Shown here: positions 10,715-22,100 of the stretch, piece by piece
Layout of the letters: each line of letters begins with the position of its first letter
How positions within the stretch are numbered: the first letter of the stretch is position 1
Assembly: GCA_037957365.1 (NCBI GenBank)
Contig: JARHVA010002685.1
Coordinates: forward strand, 781,001 to 845,000
DNA from: Torreya grandis
Taxonomy: Eukaryota; Streptophyta; Pinopsida; Cupressales; Taxaceae
DNA: 64,000 bases
Direction: 5' to 3'
Program-made: the position numbers and the translations under genes
Notes under the pieces: model-generated
What the model saw: only the letters and a program-made list of their open reading frames with translations
Told to the model about the DNA's origin: nothing
Databases searched by the model: none

Positions 10715-12671
10715 TGTTGACCAAATTTGACCCTATAGGTCAAATTGGGGTCCTTATAGGTAAAATTTTTAATTTTTAGGTATTTTAAGGTTTTAATATT
10801 ATGTCATAAGGTGTATTATAGGTCAATTTATGTCTTTTAATGTCATATTAGCCTTCGTCTTGGTCATTTTCAATACTTATGCCTTTTTGAGTCATTTTGG
10901 GGGTCAAAATGGAGCATTAAATGACTTATAAGGCATATTTGGTAAATTTTAAGGTTTAAAAGGATGATTTAACACCTAATGTGTCCTATTATACCTTAAT
11001 TATCTATTTATAAATGAAAAGTGGTAGGTTATTTTAAAAAAGGGTAGTTTTTTTAGAAAAAATGAGTATTTAATGAAGTTTAAAAAATTATATAGACTCC
11101 TATACTTGAATAAATAATAGGAGTGTCCCTTGGTATTAAATACACTTAATATAATGATTATTTTGATCATAATATCCAATAAATGAAGAAAACCAGTTCT
11201 GTCTTCTTCCACTAGGCTTGACAAGCAAGGATGGCCTTCAGGTTTGTACTTGGTATGGTCAACAAGAGAGGTTTCAAGTAAAGTAATCCTAGGGGTGTAT
11301 TATAAAATAAATCATATTATATTTAATTTTTGGTTAAATATTGATGTTGGTTTTTTCTTTATGAACCATTCCTAAGAAGTTATACTATCTAATTTGCTTG
11401 ATAATCTGTGCACCCTATAGGTTTTGACTTGGTTTGGAAAAGACAATAAAATTTAATTATTTATGTTATTTAAAAATTATTTTTACTCCCTCATAAAATT
11501 ATACCCATGATTTTTTTAGTGCTTCATGGCATTTTGATAAGAAAATCATCTCAGTTTTATAAACTAGTCTCATTTGAAGATAGTAAGCCTATTTCCACCA
11601 TTTTTAGATCTTCATGATTTGATAATGGATTCATAGGGTTGTGATAAGTTAATAATTATGTTTATAATTTATTATTTGTCCCATTTTCATTATAATATAT
11701 TTCTCCAATCAATAATCCATGAGGATACATTCATAAGAATCATACAGTCAACTTACTCTCTAACTGTCATGCACAGGTGCTCTCATGGAGGAAGTCATGT
11801 TGAAAAGGAAGTGTGAGATATTTTATTGAGATTTAAAACATATTTATGTTTCATATAAAAAATTTTAAAGGATTTTTAGTGAATATAAAATCATATTATT
11901 TGGTACATTGCTCCAATTCATGCTTACTTCCTACATACCAATTAAGGTACACATACATGTATCTCATGATGACATCATGATAAGAATGAGAGCCATGGTG
12001 GTGGTTTCAATAAATTTTAAGTGTGAAGAGGTAATTTTAAGTCATTTATATATTCATATAACCCATTAAGATCAAATGTCATTCTCATTGCCTACCATCC
12101 TATATTACTACCTGTACATGAAGATATGCACTTATCGGTGGCATTAGCAGAGGACTGAGGTACTTGTATGAGGAAGATGAATCATGATAAAAACTTATTG
12201 ATGACCTATTATGTATTTTTTATTATAAAATACCTATTTTTAGTGTTAAATTGAAAAATTCAAGTGTGGATCACCTTCTAGGGTCAAGTGACTGTGTTTA
12301 GCGCTCTTTTCCCTAAAAGATGAAAACATAGTACCTTGGTATTTTGTTGATATATTGTAATAGGGATACTAAAGGATTTGAAAAATATATATGGGTATAA
12401 CTTATATCCCCTAAATAAAAAAATATCCATGAAAATTTTGGAAGGTATATGACCAAGGGAAGATAATTGTTGAGAGGTCTAAAGTTGCACTTTCATGCAC
12501 TAAATTCAAGAAATAATACCTACAGGATTTGAAACTTCGAGGTGACTTTTCATTTCAAGGCTGAAAAAAAAACATGTTTCATGATGTAATGTTTTTATAT
12601 AGTCTAATAAAACATTAATTACCTAAGGATAATTTATAAAGGAGAACAGATTGTGTTTTAGACCCTAGACA

Positions 12672-12874
12672 CACCTACAGGTGTATCTAATTTCAAAATA
12701 CTCACCTACAACAATAGGGAGGTGAAAGAGTGATTTAGAGTAATAAATCAAGAGGGTAGAAGATTTGAAGATGAATTTAAGTGTTTTAAGATGGTAATAT
12801 TTTTAAAATTAGTATAAATACCACCAAAAAAATTTGATATGTAGGGTTTTGTCCTCAAGATACACCTATAGGTG
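12672..12874. promoter_or_regulatory. CACCTNNAGGTG dyad motifs in the A-family LTR
   Basis: CACCTACAGGTG lies at 12672-12683 and the perfect palindrome CACCTATAGGTG at 12863-12874. Partial forms occur at 11775, 12690 and 13040. The same dyad occurs in the B 5' LTR at 35765-35776, with decayed forms in the B 3' LTR near 44998 and 45907. Paired E-box-like half sites could bind transcription factors; that is inference. Confidence 0.4.
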
Positions 12875-14809
12875 CATTACCTACATACTATTCATCTATA
12901 GTTGACTGTCAGCTCCCACATCTTTCATAAAAAAGTTGTTAATGTAAATTGACTCTCATAGGACTAAAAAGGAACATGTGTCATAAATTTAAAAATATAA
13001 TGTCAATATACAAGTCTTTTTGTTTAAAAATTTAACTATTATTGATTGCTACAGGTAATGAGCAAGAAGTAGTACTTTCAATGTTGATAGTGCATAACCA
13101 AGATGAAAAAATGGGTCCAAAAAATTAAAAATTAACATAAGGGAATCTAATGAGGTTTAATTTTTTTCCTCAATACTAATATATGCATTAAAACCTATAG
13201 GTTTAGTACATTGGAGCATCATACAGTCTATATGGGAGGGGCCTACACAATTCTCTTTCCTCACAGTTTGTCTCAATTTTTAGTAATTTTAGAGGGCATA
13301 AAAATATTACCAAGGGTTTAAATTTAAAAAAATATATAATATAAAATTTTATATACCATTATAATATTCATTTTGTCTAATAAAATAGGGGAAGTTCCCT
13401 ATATTCTGTCTCAGACAAAGGGCACTTTCCTTTATGCATGAACTGGCAAGTTTGAGAAGATGGGTGAGAAGGGTAGACCAGAAACTAAAGAGACCATTAA
13501 AAAGGGTGTGATAATTTTAAATACACATAAATAAACATGAGGATAATCTCACATAAGGTATAAGTCTTACAAGGAGGTCTAAACCCTCAAAAGTGCAGAC
13601 ATGCTTATGAGGCATGGTTATGCTTAGAGTCCAAAGGAAAGGTCAACTTCAACTCTAGCATGAGATATAATTTATAGACTATTTGAGAATTCTTTTAGGT
13701 TAAATAAAGAGGTGATAAAACTTTTTGAAGGAAAATAGTTGTAAGGGAATCCATTTTTGGCTCAAGATAACTTCAACCCTATAGGGAATGGAGAAGAGAG
13801 CCTGAGTAAGCAACTTGAGATGCTCACATCTCCATTAAGGATATGCATGGAGATTAAATGAATTTAGGGAAGTTTATGGAGGTATTTAAATCTTATATAG
13901 TGGGATTTTTTGGTAGTTATAACCTCCAAAATTCATGAATAAATCTTAAGAGGTTAAAATAGGCCTAAGCTCATCAAAATCCTTGCTAGTAACCAGTTTG
14001 AGAAGATTGAGTGAGTAGTGTACCCAAATGGCATTGTTTACCTAGAATTATGATTGGATGTTGTAGAATAATTAGTTATATTCCATACCATTAGGATGAG
14101 TTGTATGAAATTTGTATGAATAGGGTACATAATTGGTTATTTTTATTTTTTGTGCATTATGAAGGTTCTAGGAGGTTTCAAGAGATGAAATAAACTTTGG
14201 AAGGACTATTGATACTTGAGATAACTAACCATGTCAATTTAATGTGGTTTAAAAGCTCCTAATTTTGCCTAATATATATCTCATCTTAGCTAATCAAAAC
14301 TAGTATAGTGAACATGACAGTGAGAAGGGTGAGAAATTCAAGTAGATTGATTTTTACGGTGTGCATGATAAATCTAAGGACATGAAGGGTCTTGAAAAGT
14401 GTCATTCACTATATTTTATGGAATTTCATGTGAAACTAAAGCCAAATTTGAATTCAAGTGTGTAAGGTGTGTGAAAGAGGAGTTTCTTTGATTATAAGTA
14501 GTGATGGTTCACTTCTAGAAGATTCTAGATGATCAAGACTACAATTAATTAATGGAGAGGAATGTATGAAACCATTACATATTAAAATAATTAGACTATC
14601 CATAATTAGTTTTGGGATGTTCAAATAGGGGTGAATGATGAAGGTAGTTTCCTTGTGCAGAATGAGAACTCCTATGCCACACTTCAAGAGTTTCATGATG
14701 TGGGGTGACACTTTTGCTTCCTAACTTTGCATGATCAGTTTAAAATTACTTTGTCATGAATAGTTAACTCATTTTATCAACTTGATAAGTGTCCTTATGA
14801 CCTTTTTAA

Positions 14810-14940
14810 TTCTCTCTTCTCCTCTCTTTCAAGTTATATAAGAACTAGCCATTTTGGCCTTTATAACTTATGCTCAACCTGAGTATGGCAAAGCCCTACG
14901 CATTTACATACCATGGATCAATAAATACTATTTATTTTAC
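14810..14940 (+). promoter_or_regulatory. LTR core promoter and poly(A) signal (element A, 3' LTR)
   Basis: CTCTTCTCCTCTCTTTC precedes TATAAG at 14837-14842 and ACTAGCCATTTTGG, with AATAAA at 14930-14935. It is the counterpart of 7165-7300; here the AATAAA would serve to end the element's transcript. Confidence 0.6.
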
Positions 14941-15162
14941 CTATTATATAAATTTTCATAGTGTTTTTTACTTAGATGATTGGTCCTACTTAGTGATGAC
15001 TCTTGTTTCCATAACATTTTATCTCATTCTCTCACCTATTTGTAGTTTTAAAGCTTCTTTGTATAGGTCATGTGAAGTGTTATATGAAGTATAAATGGTC
15101 GAGTGAGTTAGTATATTCACTAGTGTAATTAAAGGCTTATTTTCTAGTCCTACTATCCTATA

Positions 15163-15887
15163 CATTCATCAAAACCTTATAATGAAATAATGATGTGAGA
15201 AAATTCAAATTAGAAAAGTGTATGTTTAGTTAGTCTCATAGTCTCATGTGTGACATGCAGGTAGTTGGTAATCATCAACTAATTTGGTGTATCACCTCCC
15301 TTAGGATTGTTTACTTGTGTTTTTCTCTTAATTTCCCTCAAAATAATATGTGTAGTAGTTATATACAAGTGGTACATTAAGAGAGCTATCCCTATCTAGA
15401 TATTCAACTCATTTTTAGGCTACCCACAACCTAGAGGTGTTTCAATTATGCCACTTAGATGAGGAGAGATAATATATCTCCTCAAAGGGTGAAAATACAA
15501 GTGACAATAGTTTTTGGCATGATTTATGGGATTCATTACAACCTCATAATGAAATACTGGTGTGAAAAAATTTAGATTAGAAAAGTCTGTGTTCAGTCAG
15601 TCTCATGGTCTCCTATGTGACATGCAGCTAGTTGGTAATCATCAACTAATTTGGTGTATCACCTCCCTTAGGATAGTTTACTTAGTTTAATTTTAGTTTT
15701 ATCTCAATTTTCCCTCAAAAACATAGGTGTAGTAGTGATCTATAAGTGGTATATCAAGGGAGATAACCCTATCTAGAGATTCACCTCATTCTTAGGTTAC
15801 CCATAGCCTAGAGGTATTTCAATTGTGCCACTTGGATGAGGAGAGATAAGACATCTCCTCAAAAGGTGAAAATCCAAGTGATAACAT
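15163..15887 (+). repeat. Tandem duplication of the A LTR 3' end
   Basis: The terminal LTR segment from ATTCATCAAAACCT (15163) to about 15530 is repeated from ATTCATTACAACCT (15531) to about 15887, a 368-bp period. The junction falls on a shared ATTCAT, which suggests slippage or microhomology repair. The second copy is in places closer to the 5' LTR (for example GGATAGTTTACTT and CACTTGGATGAGG) than the first copy is. Confidence 0.8.
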
Positions 15888-18885
15888 TACCTACATACTT
15901 TATTACCTAATTTTTATTGTTTATTACATGCTAGTGGTGTTCTCTTTGTGACTTGTATTGTAAGATCGTGGATAGGACCTAAAATTACTCACAAAATTTT
16001 CTGATACCCAAGTCACAATCCAAAATTACATGTGTCAAATATGAGATAAGATTCAATTGATTATGAAGTTACACATAATTGACATTATTTCCATCTATGT
16101 TTTATACTTAATTCATTTATATTTCATATTTTTATCTTATTATTTTATGAGTGCATGTAAAAATACAACTATTTATTGAATTTTTCATACTTCTCAGCTT
16201 GAATTAGTGTGATAAATATAAGACCAATATTTTTCCAATTTATTTTCTCTTATATTTCCTAGCATGATATATTATTATTGATTGAATTAATTAATTTATT
16301 TTTATACCATTTGTGCTCTTTTACATACCTTCCATTTTATTACATTATTATCATACTTCCCAACATGAATTAGTATGATTTTACTTGTTTTAATTTGGTG
16401 CAAAAATATTTCACTTTGGTTTAAAAACAATTAAATTTTTAACATCTTATTTTACCATTTATTAGATCTTCATACTTAGTCATTTCTTTTTATTACACAT
16501 TTCCCAGCTTGAAATAGTGTGTAGTACATTTTCTTGATTAATTATATTTTTCCAAGTTTTTTTTGCCTATTTAATTTTAACCATGCATGTGTTTTTCATA
16601 ATGCTAGAAAATAAACCATGTCTCATATATTTCCTATAGCATATACAAAAAATATAAACACATGTTCTATAAATAAATTTATCCTAAGCATCCACAACCT
16701 CAACCATAATGAATAACCATAATAAACCATAATGAAAACATACACAACAAACAAAAATTTTACAAAATGATCCAAATATATCTCATGAGTTTTTATGTAA
16801 AAAATACAATAATATACAATGCTCTAGCTCTATGGATGGGTCCCATCCTGTCTATCTCATGGTCTAACCTCATAGTTGCATACCTGTAGTGTACCTGCCA
16901 CTGCCTCTAGAGTCTCTCCCTATATAGACTATCATCTCCTCACCATCATATCTTGTTTTTATCTCCAGAGCTCTCTTTTATCTCCTTCACAATTTAAAAT
17001 AAAAAAATATGTATTTTCCCCTATTTAAAAACCACTTTTAGCAATTCAAATTCTTCAATTATTGTCTTGAAGATTCCTTGTTTTGCCTATATATTTATTT
17101 TTACCCATTCATTTTAAAATACGTAAAATAAGTTAGATTCATGATGATGTAGAGATTATTTTACACTATCACATGATTATCTTCCACAATTTTAGATGTT
17201 TGGCTATTTTTTTCACTAACTTCTATAGATTTGCCTAGTGTTCTTCACATTGGATGCCTTCACATCTCTTGTAGTCTACTTTTTTTACAACACTAAGGTA
17301 AGTAAATGTATGTGTTTTTAAATTATATCCTTTCCTTAGCATTGTCATTGTGTTTTATCATGTTATATTTCCTGAAGTACCATCCCATGTTACACTTATG
17401 TGACACGTGATGAGATTCAAGTGGGGCATATACACATAATATTTTCAAATTTTTATTGATTACTAACACTTTATATCTTATAGGAACCTATAGAGTCTCA
17501 ATCTCTCTAAGTACATGCCTTAATGGCTATACTTGGAAAGGGGTGGGTGGACTTCGATGCTTCATAAGATTGTTGTCCCTTTTGCTACTTTCCATCTACA
17601 CACTCATCTCTTAAAACATTAAGCCTCAACTTATTATTCTCAATCCTACCCATTGTAGTCAATTTTATCTTTCTATTCTCCTATTCTTTCCTTAATTCCC
17701 TTTTTAACTGTCATTTGAGCTAGGTTTTCCATGGATGACCCTATATAATTTAAGGTATTTTTCACTTTTTGGGTTTATTAGCCTTTTGACTGACCTAACT
17801 CAAACCTAGTGAATTATCCCCAAAAACACACTGGGTTGACCATGGCAAACATTGTATAACCAAAATTTTCAAAAGAATTTACGGTAAGATTTGACTATAT
17901 ATAAGTTCATTTCCAACCATTTGAAAATAGAGAAGTGAAGAAGAATAAGTGAAAACAAACATTTGCTTATTAACCATTCTACTTGAGAAATAAATATTAG
18001 GGTTCCATACTTTCTTTGGAGATATGGATCTTATCTTATGGAGAAGTATTTTAGATGTATAGATATGTTGTGTATCCTAAAGATGATTTGTCTCTGTTAT
18101 CCTTTCATATCAAAACAATATCTTACAAAGCACCTTGGCCAAGGGAGAGATTGAGGCTCAGTGAGTTCATATTCAACGTAAGTATTCTTAAATTTATTTC
18201 TCCTTTGTAAGAGTAGATAGATAATGTAGATGTGCTTCTTTCTTCCATGCATTAGGATTATATATACATTGATGTGAGTATATGTCTTATATGCATGTTT
18301 ATTTTAGTTTTTTGTTTTGTTTTTAACCCCCACTTTATGTCACAAGCTTTGGTATGTACTAGATTATATTTACTTTCTTGTTTATTATACATAGGTTAAA
18401 TATCAAACCTTAGGAATATTATAGGGTTGTTTCATGATTATGTTAGACTATAGGATTTGGAACCCTACCTCACATGGTGTATTATGATAAGATATCCCCT
18501 AATCAGGTCTAGTGGATCCCCATATTGGTCATGCTCCCACTTAACAAATGGATTCCCAATCGGAAGTGTAGGTATGGTCTATCTTCTCCAAGCTAGGATT
18601 AATTTATAGACATGACACATTTCTAATTATATATAGTTTATTTGAGATTTATATTTTTAACTTTATATTATATAAAGGGTTATGGGTCCCTTTAAAACCC
18701 TATTTTTACCCTAATAAAAATTCATATGAACTTCTATAAACATAGAACATCTTATGCAATAATTCCCCAAAGTAATATTAGGGAAGCATGCCCTCTATAT
18801 TGATCACCACAGACTTGATCAATCATATATCTATGAGCATGATGCATATATCCCTATCCCATCATGGATAATTATATGGATCACT
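15888..18885. other. Unassigned AT-rich stretch with weak short repeats
   Basis: No coding domain can be recognised. A TTCC(C/T)AGCTTGAA-like phrase followed by TAGTGTG recurs near 16191, 16257, 16356 and 16501, hinting at an old tandem array. A minus-strand stretch near 16830-16980 reads GETLEAVAGTLQV but matches nothing I know. Confidence 0.35.
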
Positions 18886-19120
18886 ATTTAACTATTAGTA
18901 ATCCTAAAGTATACCACACATTCTCTAGATTCATATTCATCCACTCTGTAGGAAGCTAAAGTGTGAAAGTATCATCATTCCACCTCTTTGTTAAGATAAT
19001 CATGAGGTGCATATTATATAGGATTTTACCTAGGAATGCCACATATCCAAGGCTATCCATATCAATAATCTTCTGACTAGCATCATCTAAACCAAGATCA
19101 CTAACATTATTCATGTGATG
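18886..19120 (-). pseudogene. Possible plant mobile domain (PMD/MAIN-like) fragment
   Basis: One minus-strand frame runs about 78 codons with a single internal stop. It reads LTKRWNDDTFTL, stop, LPTEWMNMNLENVWYTLGL. That fits the plant mobile domain core, ERW.PET.TFHLP.GEM..TLEDV..LLGLP, with the preceding SLGYVAFLGKI matching the usual hydrophobic lead-in. The domain is found in MAIN/MAIL proteins, PP7-like phosphatase fusions and transposon-borne genes. Only the N-terminal part is recognisable; downstream sequence toward 18500 is not convincing. No partner gene lies nearby. It could be a transposon capture or a host gene relic. The match is by eye on one short block. Confidence 0.5.
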
Positions 19121-22100
19121 TTCATATCAGAATTCTCTAACATGAAAATCTATCTACAAACACACATAAGTGAAAAATGTTAGATACAACTGAATAAAAA
19201 TAAAAATAAATGCATTAAAAATTAAGTAAACATAATAAAACCCTAAGGTCACATATGATAAGGTACAATCATTATCATTGGGAATGACCATAACAAGTGG
19301 TCTATTACATCATTTAGTACCCTCAAAACTTAACATAGTTTTATTCGATGTCTAATGATATTGACCTTAGAGGGTCATGATTATTACTCCTAAAAAAATG
19401 GATAAAAACCACTAAAAACCCCATAAATTAAAAAAGCAAAAAAGTTTAAAAAAAACTAAAAATGATAAAAAGGTGAAATTTGTATATATATCAAGCCCTT
19501 AGATTTTTAGGCCTATAAGGCAGTCTACAAACAGTCAAAATTGCTAACTAGTATATTTTGATGGCTCAAATTAGTAAGAACTTCGATCTTAAAATATATA
19601 TTAAGAATGTGAAAAATGAATTACAAAATATAAAAACTTAACCTATTTATATGGGTTGACTTTTCAATGATGCATTATGTTAAAATAGATTTCCAATTTA
19701 ATACATGTGAACCTTATGTGTGTGATATATTGAACACCATATATAAAAATCACTCCCATTAGTTGCATTGAAACGCACATAATTTTTTATTCTAAATGGA
19801 AACATTACATAGGGTATTAGAAATAATATAGAATATGCCAAATTTTACAAACACTTCCCTTGTACAAAAGAATTGCTCTATTGTTATAAAATGGGGACAA
19901 ATCTTTATTCTAAATACACATCATTTCATTTGTAAATTTTTATATGTTATCTAATGATAAAAATACCTTAAATTATATTATTTCCATACACTTGAGATCA
20001 ATTCATGTGAAATTAATAGTAAGATGATACAAATAAAATAAGTAAATAATTAAAATGACCAATTAAGATCTATTCAATATAACAAATTTTACATATGATC
20101 ATACCTAATTATATATGCATATTTCAATATGATCAATTCAATATTTTCATCCCTCACATTGAAATGGGGGCATACATATAACACAATATAGAAATTGATT
20201 TGGTACATGAATAATATTTATCAAATTTTGGGACACAATTCAAATTATTATAATTATTCACATTATACATGATTTAAATTATTAAATAATGGAATTATAC
20301 ATTTTTTATATTATCATAGTTTAGCACATTATACATGATTTAAATTATCAAAGGTCAACACATTACACATTATTCCTAATGGTTCATATATCAAATGGTT
20401 TAGTTACATGATAGATATAGGAACATAAACACATAATATGGGGGCATATGCCATTTACATATACTAAATATATAAAAATTTGACCAATGATTCATACACA
20501 CTTGGGTGTATATGCACGCATTTTAAAGGAATGAAAATTATAGGTTCCCACATATGCATATATTTGAGGTACAGGTTCCTAAATTCAACACATAGATGTA
20601 CAACATTACATACCAATTAATAGAGATTAATGGGGTATTATATTTATTTATACACACATACACACGTTCAAATTCATGGGGTTTGATACTAGATCATACC
20701 CAAACATAAAAACATAATTTACAATTCAATGGAAAATGTTTGTCATTCCACTTCACACTTATCAAATCCCAAATCATGATGGGGGCATGAATTTTTTTCA
20801 TTATCTTTCGATCATGAATTTATTATACATTGAGATAAATTAAACTAACTTGAGATATTTTGAGCAAAAAATTACAATTAAACCTACAATCATGATGGGG
20901 TCAAGAACTCTGTTCATTTTCTTTCAATCATGTATGGAGTGAAATTGAGTAAAATTTAGCAAAACTATAAATATTAAATTTATAAATCATCTAGAATGGT
21001 TGATTCATTTTTTATGATGTGTTAAGATTAAAAAATGCTTAACACATCATTACTTAACCCACTTTTTAGTTTTCAATTTTCATTTTGGAACTAATCTTCA
21101 AATATTCACTTGGAAACTTGTCCATTTCCATGGCCAAGAAGTGAACAAGACTACAAGTCACTTTTTATTCTTGAGAGTGAATAGGTCAATTTGTGACCAT
21201 CAACACCTCCACTCTTAGAAATAATATAACACTCCAAGATAACACTCTATGAGTGACACTATACAAAATACATACAAGTGTAATTGTTCTTTGATTATCC
21301 TTTCATTATAATTATAATTTTATATTTGGGTAGAATCTATCTAATATCATACATCATATTTTTTAGGACCACTTGGACATTATGGAACATTGGAAAAAAT
21401 AAAAATTATAAATTTATAATCCCAAACACAATTATGCATTATCTTTTTCCATTTTATCTCTTATTTATAGTTCCACCTAAATGTTAGATTAAAGTAGGGG
21501 GGACATGTAGATAACCAAATTTGGTACAAGCCTTCATTCACAAGAATTTTAAGAAACTTTACATAAATAGATCTAAAAATATGAACTAAGTACTTAGTAG
21601 TGGATCTTTTTTGGTCTTTTGAATGTCTTATTGATCCTATTTGGACACATACCACCTTTATCATATCATCTTTAACATGATTTTCCATATTATTAAGATC
21701 TCTAGCCCTTTCTTTCATCTTGAAGTCTTTTTAAGCCTCAAGTTAGTTTCAAAATTTATGGTTAATATCAAATGTCAATACTAATTGAAGATGAAAAACA
21801 TTACGCAAGCCTCTTTTAAATTTATTTTGGGAACATTTCAACCTATGACTATTATTTAGGTATGTTTGGACTTTTTCTTGGTTAGATTTTCATGCCACTA
21901 GGTTTTAAGTTCAAAGTTATAGGATTCAATATATATAAATTCATTATAAGGTATTTTGGGATAAGCACTATGATTTATCAATAACTATAGGAGATTTCAT
22001 ATCGTACCTAAAAAAATATTATATCTTAATCTAAAGCTCATAAGGGGCGATATAAATTTGAATTCTTGTCCCAAGAGCAAGATAGGAGAAAGAGCATCAA

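Larger units (their letters stand above)
5428..15530 (+). mobile_element. Element A: long-LTR retrotransposon without recognisable pol
   Basis: Two direct repeats, 5428-7946 and 13074-15530, align along their length. The right copy continues upstream to a TGTTGAC start at 10715, giving a full LTR of about 4.8 kb; the left LTR lacks its first 2.36 kb. Only about 2.77 kb lies between them, and I find no protease, RT, RNase H or integrase there. This resembles the LARD class (large retrotransposon derivatives, long-LTR elements mobilised in trans). The block before the 3' LTR and several LTR blocks match element B, so A and B are distant relatives. Insertion-site duplications could not be identified because the left end is missing. 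Confidence 0.8.
10715..15530 (+). repeat. 3' LTR of element A (about 4.8 kb)
   Basis: It starts TGTTGAC, as in element B, and its last 2.45 kb matches 5428-7946. By comparison it contains a long U3, a TATAAG core promoter at 14837-14842 after a CT tract, AATAAA at 14930 and a short U5. CACCT-N2-AGGTG dyads lie at 12672 and 12863. The 3' edge is blurred because the terminal 370 bp is duplicated directly downstream. Confidence 0.8.

Noticed and set aside
16830..16980. Minus-strand GETLEAVAGTLQV frame as a second part of the PMD gene
   Set aside because: It is about 2 kb from the PMD fragment and the phrase is not one I can tie to that family.
21461..21718. 85-codon minus-strand frame
   Set aside because: No motif or neighbour supports it; length is not unusual by chance in 64 kb.
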